Assembly (NCBI GenBank): GCA_900553645.1
Contig: USEE01000049.1
Coordinates: 1-8,072 of the forward strand
Origin: an uncultured Eubacteriales bacterium
Lineage (GTDB): Bacteria; Bacillota_A; Clostridia; Christensenellales; Aristaeellaceae
Length of the DNA stretch: 8,072 nucleotides
Direction: 5' to 3'
Position numbers and translations under genes: made by a program. Every line of letters starts with the position of its first letter. The stretch's first letter is position 1. The notes under the pieces are model-generated. The model searched no databases. It was not told the origin of the DNA and was given only the letters and a program-made list of their open reading frames with translations. Shown here one piece after another: positions 1 through 6,003 of this stretch.

Positions 1-13
1 CGGCTTTTCTTTG

Positions 14-43
14 GTTCTTTCTTTTCTCCTGAAAAGAAAGAAC
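14..43. repeat. Perfect 13-bp inverted repeat past the end of the moxR operon
   Basis: The arms at 14-26 and 31-43 are exactly complementary (GTTCTTTCTTTTC and its reverse complement) around a 4-base TCCT loop. It lies 20 bases past the stop codon of the transglutaminase gene, so it may protect the 3' end or help end the operon transcript. Neither strand has a clean T-tract directly after the stem, so it is not a textbook intrinsic terminator. The pyrimidine-rich sequence before it (1-13) suggests that it may belong to a longer repeat that runs off the window edge. Confidence 0.6.
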
Positions 44-62
44 ACGTTCTCCTCGTCCCCCC

Positions 63-2336
63 TTACGGAATGTGCTTCACACTTCCCATACCAGCGCGAA
101 TTCTCCGGCGGTACCAGCGGATGCGTTCGCTTAGACGTAGGGCTTTTACCGCGTCGGAGTAGGCGGATGCGCCCAGGAGGCACATGTCGGGGGAGACTTC
201 CAGGCCGGCGTAGCGGGATTTGATTACCGCTTCGGTGAAGGCGGCGAAGGAGGGGGCGGCTAGCTTGTCTGCCATTAGACGGGAGGCAAAGGCTGCCGGG
301 GTTTCGCCGCTCGTCGGGACCTGGCCTTGCATCTCAAGGACAGTCAGGATTGCGCGGTAGTACGCCATTAGCTTGTCGCGTGCATCGCGCGCGCGGCGCG
401 CCGCATACCTCGGCGTGGAGATGTATAGGCGAATCGCGATTATCAGGAGCAGTATCAGTAGAATCAATATCGCGATCAGGGCGATTAGCCATGTGCTTAG
501 ACCGTCTATATGACTTTGCTCCGGCGGGAGCGGCTCGTCCGACGGTAGGACGGTCGGCATGTCGCTCGGCTGCTCCTGCGGCGGCAGGCTCGGCGCGGGC
601 GTGTCGTCCGGGTGTACGTTGTTCGTCGGCTCGGGCGTCGGCGTGGGTTCAGGCGTGGGCGTTGGGTCGTCCTCGTACTGTACGCCGTCCGGGTCGGGCG
701 TGGGCAGGGGATTGTCGCTGGGCTCGTCCGAAGGCGTGGGGTCAAAGCTTAACCAGCCGAAACCGTCGAAGTATAGCTCAACCCACGCGTGCGCGTTCTC
801 GCCGGTTACTTCTATGACGCCGCTCTCGTCTGCCTTGACCAGATACCCCTCAATGTAGCGCGACGGTATGCCCGCAATGCGCGCCATTACGCCTAAAGCC
901 GATGCAAAATACGTGCAGTAGCCCGACTTGCCGGTAAGCACAAAATAGCTCACAAAGTCCTCGCCGCTCGGCACTTCGCCCGGCGATAAGGTGTATCGGC
1001 AGTTGGCACGCAGATAGTCCTCAATCGCGCGCGCCTTCTCATACGGCGTTTCGTGCCCGCGGATTATCGAATAGGTAAGGTCGTATAGCTCCGTCGATAC
1101 GCTCGCGGGTAAATCCAGATAGCTGTCCAGCACGGTCGAATGCCCCGCACTAGCCAGCGACGTGAGATACCCGTCCATGTCGTCCGAATACGTGTTTGGT
1201 ATCTGCGCCGTGAACGAGTACCAGTCACCCGCGCGTATAGTGCGCGTGATGAATACCTCGCCCGATGAATTGAAGTAAGGTATCATGTCGCCGCCGGTCT
1301 TTAAGTGAGTAAGCCGGTGCGGTGTGAATAAAGTGCTCGTGCCGCGCGATAGGAACGTCGCGCTTACGTCGAGAGTGTCGATAAGTCCCTCGGGCGCGCT
1401 GTCCAGAGCGGCGCTGTCGGGCAGATCAAGCCCGAATACCTGATTGCGCAACGAGCGCCGCAGCGGGCTTATGAATAGATTGCGGCTGTTGACCGACGTG
1501 TCCACCCATATATGCCCCGTGTATTCGCGCTTTATCGCGCCGCGCAGCAGCAGGTCGCGGTCAGTCTCCACGGTCATTATCGGAAAGTCGGACGGGTTCG
1601 CGTCGCCGCCTAACTGATTCGAGTCGCCCTGATAACCGTCCGAATGCACCGAGTAGAGCGTGCGCGCTTCCGAAAACATCAGGTAGTCGCCGATCGTGTC
1701 GCGCACCGTGCGCCCGAACTGCTGAAGCGAGGCCGATACGCCGCCCATCAGCGGCATCGCGATAAGCGCCACGATTACCGCCGTCAGCGCAATCGGCAGC
1801 GCCGCGTTAAAGCTGGTGCGCTCGCGCGCGGAACTCGCAAACAGCATCGCCACCGCGATAAGCGCCGGGGCGACATAGTATATGTTCAGCGACCCGCCGA
1901 ATATCCAGCAGCCCATCGCCGCCAGCACCAGCATAGTAAGCGCCGGGTACACGCCGCCGCGCACGCGCGTCATCAAAAACGCCGTCGCCGTTAAAAGCAC
2001 GCCCATTATCGCCGCAATCGCATCCGCATGGCCGGTAAACGCGCCGTCGGTAAGCAGCGCGATTATTAAATCGTGCACCGCCGTATATGGAGGCAGCTTA
2101 AAGTAAACCGCCGCGCCCCCGCCGCCCAGCAGCAGCACGCATACGCCCACCAGCGGCCATACGCCCAGCGTCATAACCGTGCAGGCCAGCGCCGCGCCCA
2201 GGCATGTAAGCCCCACCACCCATATGCTGGGGTCAAGCCCCATCGCACTGGTCAGCGTAAGCGCCAGCGACCCGCCCAGCAGCGTCGCGATGATTATGCC
2301 GCCGATCGAATCGCGCAGTTGTTTCCTTAGGTTCAT
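63..2336 (-). CDS. Membrane-anchored transglutaminase-like protein (TgpA-like, DUF3488/DUF4129 type)
   Basis: 757 residues from the ATG at 2336. That start overlaps the stop of the preceding DUF58 gene (ATGA) and has an AAAGGAA ribosome binding site nine bases upstream; the in-frame GTG at 2366 is less likely. The order seen is: several hydrophobic helices in residues 10-200; an extracytoplasmic region; a transglutaminase core with Cys474 (GYCTYFAS), His516 (NAHAWVEL) and Asp532 (SFDPTP), the full catalytic triad; a Pro/Thr/Glu-rich linker at about 540-607; one strong membrane helix at about 613-638; and a basic cytoplasmic tail of about 120 residues resembling DUF4129. The family is commonly encoded next to MoxR and DUF58 genes, as here. 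The triad suggests a thiol protease or cross-linking activity outside the membrane, but the substrate is unknown. Last gene of the operon. The family call is firm; the activity is inferred. Confidence 0.9.
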   Translation of the reverse strand: MNLRKQLRDSIGGIIIATLLGGSLALTLTSAMGLDPSIWVVGLTCLGAALACTVMTLGVWPLVGVCVLLLGGGGAAVYFKLPPYTAVHDLIIALLTDGAFTGHADAIAAIMGVLLTATAFLMTRVRGGVYPALTMLVLAAMGCWIFGGSLNIYYVAPALIAVAMLFASSARERTSFNAALPIALTAVIVALIAMPLMGGVSASLQQFGRTVRDTIGDYLMFSEARTLYSVHSDGYQGDSNQLGGDANPSDFPIMTVETDRDLLLRGAIKREYTGHIWVDTSVNSRNLFISPLRRSLRNQVFGLDLPDSAALDSAPEGLIDTLDVSATFLSRGTSTLFTPHRLTHLKTGGDMIPYFNSSGEVFITRTIRAGDWYSFTAQIPNTYSDDMDGYLTSLASAGHSTVLDSYLDLPASVSTELYDLTYSIIRGHETPYEKARAIEDYLRANCRYTLSPGEVPSGEDFVSYFVLTGKSGYCTYFASALGVMARIAGIPSRYIEGYLVKADESGVIEVTGENAHAWVELYFDGFGWLSFDPTPSDEPSDNPLPTPDPDGVQYEDDPTPTPEPTPTPEPTNNVHPDDTPAPSLPPQEQPSDMPTVLPSDEPLPPEQSHIDGLSTWLIALIAILILLILLLIIAIRLYISTPRYAARRARDARDKLMAYYRAILTVLEMQGQVPTSGETPAAFASRLMADKLAAPSFAAFTEAVIKSRYAGLEVSPDMCLLGASAYSDAVKALRLSERIRWYRRRIRAGMGSVKHIP
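624..662 (-). repeat. TP/EP repeat coding the transglutaminase linker
   Basis: This in-gene stretch encodes alternating Thr-Pro and Glu-Pro units (PTPTPEPTPTPEP-like) inside a wider Pro/Thr/Ser/Asp-rich linker at about 516-710. On the plus strand it shows as repeated GGCGTGGG-like units. Such linkers usually act as stiff spacers, here between the catalytic domain and the C-terminal membrane helix. The DNA repeat could vary in length between strains through slippage, which is an inference. Confidence 0.6.
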
Positions 2337-3511
2337 GAGGCCAGATTCCTTTCCTTCCAGTCGCACAGCGGCGATACGCGCTTTACGCTTACGCCCATGC
2401 CGCTCAGCCGCATCAGCATACCCATGGCTTCGGCACGCTGGGAATCGCTTATCCAGTATAGCCGCACCTTAAGGCCATTGCGCTTCATGCGCAGTGCCAT
2501 GTCGCTTATCTGCGTGCTCATGCGCTGCGTGATGATTACCGCGCCGCCCGAACGGCTTAAACGCCGCGTCTCCAGCTCCAGCACGCTCTCAAACGGGTTC
2601 TCGCCGTCAAAGCGCACCTCGGTAAGCGCGGTCAAAAATCGCCCAAAGTCCGCCAGCGACTGACCCGATACGTCCATCGGATTTTTGCTGGACAATGGCA
2701 TCCTGACCGGGAAGCCCGCGCGCAGCTGGCTCAGCGCAACCGCCGCCGCGACCTCGCACATGGTGTCCTCAACGTCCAGCGCCATCTCGCGCGTGGTGTT
2801 CATCAGCCCGCAGTCCATCATAATCAGCGTGTCCGGGCGCGCCGCTTCTTCGTACTGGCGCACGATCAGCTCGCGCTTGCGCATCGTCAGCTTCCAATGT
2901 ACCTTCTTTAGCGAATCGCCCTCAACATACGCCCTTACCGCCGAGGGCGAGGCCATATCGTCGGTGTTGCGCGCCATCGATTCGGGGCCGTTTTCGCCCG
3001 AGGCCAGATCGAGCGCGGTAATTTCATCCACGTTGGGCTGTACGGTAAGCACTATCGATCGGTCGTCGATTACCCGCCTGAGCGTAAACAGCCCGAATAC
3101 GTCCGATACCCACAATGTGTCTACGCCCACCTGATAAACGCCCCTGTGCGGGCATTTGAGCATGTACTTCAGCGACGTTGTAAAAAACGGGCGCGGGCTT
3201 ATGACCAGCTCGTCCACGGTGGACGAATCCTCGGGCAATGATAAAGTGAGGTATAGCGCCGCTACCGGCAGGGGACACCTGTGCCTGACCGAAATCTGCA
3301 TGGGCAGGCTCTCCGTGCGCCTGACAGTTACGGTGGGCATCTGAAAACCTATCTGCGCGCTGTAAAGCGTGATTACCGCCGACAGGAAGCTGAGCAGCAG
3401 CATCACAGCCATGGTTACGCTGACCACATAGTAAAACATCGACCCGGTGGACAGCGCCGCCAGCAGTACTGTTATCAGCGCCAGCAGGAATATCAGCCAG
3501 CGCCGGTTCAT
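2333..3511 (-). CDS. DUF58 domain membrane protein
   Basis: 392 residues from the ATG at 3511, which overlaps the moxR stop (ATGA). A longer open frame continues upstream but overlaps moxR and encodes an Ala/Gly/Arg-rich stretch typical of an out-of-frame reading, so the shorter start is preferred. Two hydrophobic segments at about 5-20 and 25-50 form an N-terminal membrane hairpin. A beta-rich part follows (about 55-160), then the hallmark DUF58 motif at 191-221, with VRAYVEGDSLKKVHWKLT followed by RKRELIVRQYE. The C-terminal part contains a von Willebrand A-like strand (DTLIMMDCG, 227-235). The position between a MoxR ATPase and a transglutaminase is the family's usual setting. The molecular role is not established; a scaffold or client adaptor for MoxR is often proposed. 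There is no strong ribosome binding site before the start, so translation probably depends on coupling to moxR. Confidence 0.92.
   Translation of the reverse strand: MNRRWLIFLLALITVLLAALSTGSMFYYVVSVTMAVMLLLSFLSAVITLYSAQIGFQMPTVTVRRTESLPMQISVRHRCPLPVAALYLTLSLPEDSSTVDELVISPRPFFTTSLKYMLKCPHRGVYQVGVDTLWVSDVFGLFTLRRVIDDRSIVLTVQPNVDEITALDLASGENGPESMARNTDDMASPSAVRAYVEGDSLKKVHWKLTMRKRELIVRQYEEAARPDTLIMMDCGLMNTTREMALDVEDTMCEVAAAVALSQLRAGFPVRMPLSSKNPMDVSGQSLADFGRFLTALTEVRFDGENPFESVLELETRRLSRSGGAVIITQRMSTQISDMALRMKRNGLKVRLYWISDSQRAEAMGMLMRLSGMGVSVKRVSPLCDWKERNLAS
2346..2352 (-). promoter_or_regulatory. Ribosome binding site that sets the transglutaminase start
   Basis: AAAGGAA on the minus strand, nine bases before the ATG at 2336 and inside the last codons of the DUF58 gene. 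It supports the ATG at 2336 over the upstream in-frame GTG at 2366, which would sit within the DUF58 frame without a comparable site. Confidence 0.65.
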
Positions 3512-4455
3512 GACAGCTTGACCGGCACGGGCACGGCGCTGATTACGCTTTGCAAAACGCGCAGCGAATCCAGACCCTTCATGCGCGCCTCCGGCCCCAG
3601 CACCAGACGGTGACGGAGCACCGGCCCGCACATGCCCTGTACGTCCTCGGGGATTACATAGTCGCGGCCGTCAAGCAGCGCCGCCGCCTGACTCGCGCGC
3701 AGCAGCGCAATCGCGCCGCGCGTGGATACGCCCAGGCTCAGCGCGCTGTGATGGCGGCTGGTCTGCGCGATGGAGGCGATGTAACTGCGCACCTCGGGCG
3801 CGGCGTATACGCCCGATACCTGCTGCTGAAGCTCGATTATGTCCGCGGCCGAGCATACGCTTTGCAATTCGTCGATCGGGTTTGCACCGCTGGTGTAGCG
3901 CTCCAGTATGTCCACTTCCTCGTCATGCGTGGGATAGCCCATCGATATGCACATGAAGAAGCGGTCCAACTGCGCCTCGGGCAGCGGGTACGTACCCACG
4001 AACTCGACCGGGTTCTGCGTGGCCATTACGATAAAGGGCTGCGGCATCTTGTATGTGTTGCCGTCCACCGTGACCTGGCCTTCCTCCATTACCTCAAGCA
4101 GCGAAGACTGGGTCTTGGGCGAGGTGCGGTTGATTTCGTCCGCCAGCACAAGCTGGCTCATTATAAGGCCCTGCTTGTACTCCAGTTCGCCGGTCTTGAA
4201 GTTGACTATGGAAAATCCGGTTATGTCCGAGGGCGTTATGTCCGGCGTGAACTGTATGCGCTTGAACGAGCAGTCAAGCGAGCGCGCCATCGCCGATACC
4301 AGCGTGGTCTTGCCCACGCCGGGCACGTCCTCAATAAGCACATGGCCGCGGCAGAGCAGCGCGATGAAGAGCAGCTCCACCGCGTCCTGCTTGCCGACCA
4401 CCACGCGGCCCACGTTCTGCTGCAATGCGCCTATGACGCGCCGAGGTTCTTGCAT
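3508..4455 (-). CDS. MoxR family AAA+ ATPase
   Basis: 315 residues, a normal length for the family. The visible ATPase motifs are in order: Walker A EDVPGVGKTT (42-51, Lys49), Walker B LVLADEIN (102-109, Asp106 and Glu107), sensor 1 ATQNP (Asn148), a likely arginine finger in LDRFF (Arg165), and sensor 2 in STRGA (Arg246). The C-terminal part is the helical lid typical of MoxR proteins. These ATPases are cytoplasmic hexamers thought to act as chaperones that remodel or insert cofactors into partner proteins, often ones with von Willebrand A folds. It is first in an operon with DUF58 and transglutaminase genes, its likely partners. The start is supported by AGGAGAG eight bases upstream. Expression probably starts at the promoter at 4572-4600 and may be tuned by the leader hairpins. 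The family call is near certain; the client is unknown. Confidence 0.96.
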   Translation of the reverse strand: MQEPRRVIGALQQNVGRVVVGKQDAVELLFIALLCRGHVLIEDVPGVGKTTLVSAMARSLDCSFKRIQFTPDITPSDITGFSIVNFKTGELEYKQGLIMSQLVLADEINRTSPKTQSSLLEVMEEGQVTVDGNTYKMPQPFIVMATQNPVEFVGTYPLPEAQLDRFFMCISMGYPTHDEEVDILERYTSGANPIDELQSVCSAADIIELQQQVSGVYAAPEVRSYIASIAQTSRHHSALSLGVSTRGAIALLRASQAAALLDGRDYVIPEDVQGMCGPVLRHRLVLGPEARMKGLDSLRVLQSVISAVPVPVKLS

Positions 4456-4463
4456 AAGACGAT

Positions 4464-4470
4464 CTCTCCT
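4464..4470 (-). promoter_or_regulatory. moxR ribosome binding site
   Basis: AGGAGAG, eight bases before the ATG at 4455. The same AGGAGAGAT sequence at the same spacing precedes the oxidoreductase gene at 5684, so this is a strong native site and fixes the moxR start. Confidence 0.8.
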
Positions 4471-4492
4471 ATATTATATGTATTATTTCGCG

Positions 4493-4535
4493 AAAAACCG
4501 GCCGTGCGAAACTGCCGGCCGTTTATCCGCGGCCG
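4493..4535 (-). promoter_or_regulatory. Possible attenuator in the moxR leader
   Basis: Three copies of the self-complementary hexamer CGGCCG occur at 4530-4535, 4516-4521 and 4499-4504, listed in transcript order. The second and third can pair around an 11-base loop; one base later come five T (4497-4493), with AAA upstream that could extend the stem across a bulge. This resembles an intrinsic terminator placed before the gene. The first and second copies can pair instead around an 8-base loop, which would block it. The copies and the T-run are visible; regulation is inferred. GC-rich DNA makes chance CGGCCG hexamers fairly likely, so confidence is modest. Confidence 0.4.
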
Positions 4536-4571
4536 CACCCGATTCGGCGCGGCAGATATTTTGATAGATAC

Positions 4572-4600
4572 AGTATACCGAATAATCGCGCTCATTACAA
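4572..4600 (-). promoter_or_regulatory. Promoter of the moxR operon
   Basis: On the minus strand, TTGTAA (4600-4595), a 17-base spacer and TATACT (4577-4572) match the housekeeping sigma consensus at ideal spacing. Transcription would start near 4565, giving a leader of about 110 bases before moxR. It is the best promoter-like sequence between the oxidoreductase terminator and moxR. Confidence 0.65.
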
Positions 4601-4800
4601 GCATGGTACAAAAAAACCTCAATTATGCGGTCGAGTATTAACGTTTGGGACGCAATCAGGCGCGATTTTTGCAAAAAAATGTTTCCTATAATATACATGA
4701 TGAGGCAGACAAATGCCGCGGCGCGTGCTGAATGCTTGGACTTTCAAAGTGGTTCAGTCTGCTTAAAAGCGGGTGAGCGGGGGCAGTCTGCCTTCTCAGC
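4601..4800. other. Gene-free spacer
   Basis: I see no convincing gene between the moxR promoter and the oxidoreductase terminator. Short open frames here lack ribosome binding sites or recognisable sequence. The stretch is more AT-rich on its left side, with a TATAAT at 4687-4692 on the plus strand but no good -35 box at a suitable distance. CAGTCTGC occurs twice (4755-4762 and 4784-4791), the second within the small palindrome GGCAGTCTGCC. No function is assigned. Confidence 0.5.
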
Positions 4801-4836
4801 AAAAACAAAAAGCGCATGGGACGAATCCCACGCGCT
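4801..4836 (-). terminator. Intrinsic terminator of the oxidoreductase gene
   Basis: On the minus strand an 11-bp stem (4836-4826 with 4821-4811, one G-U pair) closes on a UUCG tetraloop and is followed by TTTTGTTTTT (4810-4801). It begins 11 bases past the stop codon. Stem, loop and U-tract all match a strong intrinsic terminator and separate this gene from the moxR operon. Confidence 0.9.
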
Positions 4837-4847
4837 CATATGCCTGA

Positions 4848-5684
4848 TTATCGGACGTTTACCCATACGCCCGGCGTCTTGACCGCCTCAACGCCCGCGC
4901 CGCGCGCGTCCATTATTGCGATCGTCTCCTCGTGCGGGATCTTTACCTCGGCCGTGCGGAAGAAGCGCACCAGCTCGCGTATGAAGCCGCCGAAGTAATC
5001 CGACTGGACGTCGATAACCTTGTTGCCGTCATCGGTGGCCACGTTCATCATGAACGGCGAGCCGTTGGCAAAGCAGTTGAGCGAAGCCTGACGGCCGTCC
5101 GCGAACTCGATGTTCACCTGAGTACACGCGTCGCACACCTGCGCCATTACGCGCGTGGGCTGGCTCTTTATCAGCATCATTATCGGCTCCAGCTGATGGA
5201 TGGAGTAAGTCTCAAACCCGTACGGGCCCCACGAGCTGATCGCGCGCACCTTATCGGGGTCAATTGCAGCGTACTCGGTCGCAAAGCGCAGCGCCGAGGT
5301 GGAGCAGCACGGGGTCTTTGTGGCCTCGGCCATCTTGAATATGCGCCGCGCCGCCGCGCCATCCGGGGCGAAGGTCTTGTCGATGTAGGTGGGCTTGCCG
5401 GAGGCCAGCGGCAGCGGGCACAGCGTTTCGTGCATCTCGCAGTTGTCGGGCGACAGCACAACCAGCGCGTCGCTGCCGGCGATTACTTCCTCAATCGTAT
5501 GTGCGCGCGGTATGCCCATCTTCTCGCACCACGCGTCGTTGGTCAGCCCGCCAATCGGCGAATCAATCATGCCGTAGGCGCAGCTTACCTGCATTTCGCC
5601 GTCCGACGCTTCCTTGAACATCTTGGGATAGTTGTTCGCGTGCCACTCGTCCAGATAGTAGTCTATAAATCCAATGCGCATCAT
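4848..5684 (-). CDS. Gfo/Idh/MocA-like oxidoreductase, short and divergent
   Basis: 278 residues; usual members of the family have about 330-390. The N-terminus (MMRIGFIDYYLDEWHANNYP) fits the first strand of a Rossmann fold, but the usual glycine-rich GxGxxG loop is missing. Later parts fit the family: a GSDALVVLSP strand (70-79), GKPTYIDKTFA (96-106) in the position of the typical EKP motif with Lys103, and SIHQLEPIM (161-169) with His163 near the usual catalytic position. The C-terminal half resembles the beta-sheet substrate domain. Known relatives oxidise or reduce sugars, inositols or similar polyols with NAD(P); here substrate and even activity are uncertain. The ATG at 5684 is chosen over 5681 because AGGAGAG lies eight bases upstream. 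It has its own promoter and a strong terminator, so it is probably monocistronic. No adjacent sugar genes support a pathway. Confidence 0.75.
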   Translation of the reverse strand: MMRIGFIDYYLDEWHANNYPKMFKEASDGEMQVSCAYGMIDSPIGGLTNDAWCEKMGIPRAHTIEEVIAGSDALVVLSPDNCEMHETLCPLPLASGKPTYIDKTFAPDGAAARRIFKMAEATKTPCCSTSALRFATEYAAIDPDKVRAISSWGPYGFETYSIHQLEPIMMLIKSQPTRVMAQVCDACTQVNIEFADGRQASLNCFANGSPFMMNVATDDGNKVIDVQSDYFGGFIRELVRFFRTAEVKIPHEETIAIMDARGAGVEAVKTPGVWVNVR

Positions 5685-5692
5685 GCCGTAAT

Positions 5693-5699
5693 CTCTCCT
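5693..5699 (-). promoter_or_regulatory. Ribosome binding site of the oxidoreductase gene
   Basis: AGGAGAG, eight bases before the ATG at 5684 and eleven before the second ATG at 5681. The spacing favours the first of the two adjacent methionine codons and matches the moxR arrangement exactly. Confidence 0.75.
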
Positions 5700-5746
5700 A
5701 ATCGTTTTCAGGCGGGCGTTTGGCTCAGCCTTCTATTTCAATGCTA

Positions 5747-5775
5747 AGTATAGCCTCATGCGCTCAAAAACGCAA
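5747..5775 (-). promoter_or_regulatory. Probable promoter of the oxidoreductase gene
   Basis: On the minus strand TATACT (5752-5747) sits 17 bases after TTGCGT (5775-5770). The -10 box is good and identical to that of the moxR promoter; the -35 box keeps only TTG. Transcription would begin near 5740, about 55 bases before the start codon. Confidence 0.5.
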
Positions 5776-5841
5776 GCTTATTTTTGAGAAATACTCTAAT
5801 ACAAGCTGCATACAAAAATTATACGATGCCAAAAATGCCTC

Positions 5842-5870
5842 TTGCCAAATGTTGTGTGCGATTATATAAT
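5842..5870 (+). promoter_or_regulatory. Promoter of the binding protein/kinase genes
   Basis: TTGCCA (5842-5847), a 17-base spacer and a perfect TATAAT (5865-5870) make the strongest promoter in the window. The start point would be near 5877, leaving a leader of about 127 bases. It diverges from the oxidoreductase promoter, with about 65 bases between the two -35 boxes, enough room for a shared regulator site, though I recognise none. Confidence 0.75.
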
Positions 5871-5904
5871 AAAAGTTGAAATTTATAGATGGTCATATCG
5901 CCCG

Positions 5905-5963
5905 AAAAAAGCCGGGGTATTTACCTTAATATGGTGAATAACCCCGCTTCTTTCCGCACGGGG
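5905..5963. promoter_or_regulatory. Long hairpin with a competing pairing in the binding-protein leader
   Basis: CGGGGT-ATTTACC (5913-5925) pairs with GGTGAAT and ACCCCG (5933-5946) through 13 base pairs, with one bulged A at 5940 and a 7-base loop. In the plus-strand leader the CCCCG arm (5942-5946) could instead pair with CGGGG at 5959-5963, giving two exclusive structures. On the minus strand the same hairpin is followed by GC and six T (5910-5905), so it also looks like an intrinsic terminator against leftward transcripts. I could not match it to a known riboswitch class. The structure is visible; any switching is inferred. Confidence 0.5.
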
Positions 5964-6003
5964 AGCGCAGATTGGAATCAGGGCAGGACTGAGGAGCTGG
6001 TAT

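Noticed and set aside
3512..3631. N-terminal extension of the DUF58 protein
   Set aside because: It overlaps moxR and is low-complexity Ala/Gly/Arg; the ATGA overlap at 3511 and the membrane helix starting right after it make the shorter start better.
4473..4478. Perfect TATAAT on the minus strand just before the moxR ribosome binding site
   Set aside because: No -35 box lies at 16-18 bases and no extended -10 is present; a transcript from it would start within or right at the ribosome binding site.
3550..4641. Open frame of 363 codons on the plus strand opposite moxR
   Set aside because: It is antisense to a gene with complete AAA+ motifs and has the His/Arg/Ala-rich make-up of a shadow frame in GC-rich DNA.
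4687..4692. TATAAT on the plus strand in the gene-free spacer, possibly a small RNA promoter
   Set aside because: The -35 position is poor (GATTTT) and there is no downstream gene or plus-strand terminator with a T-run to define an RNA.
4483..4698. Small minus-strand open frame of 71 codons in the moxR leader region
   Set aside because: No ribosome binding site, no recognisable sequence, and it would run through the predicted promoter and leader hairpins.
4932..5747. Open frame of 271 codons on the plus strand opposite the oxidoreductase
   Set aside because: Shadow of the minus-strand gene, which has a ribosome binding site, promoter and terminator; the antisense protein is Arg/His-rich without motifs.
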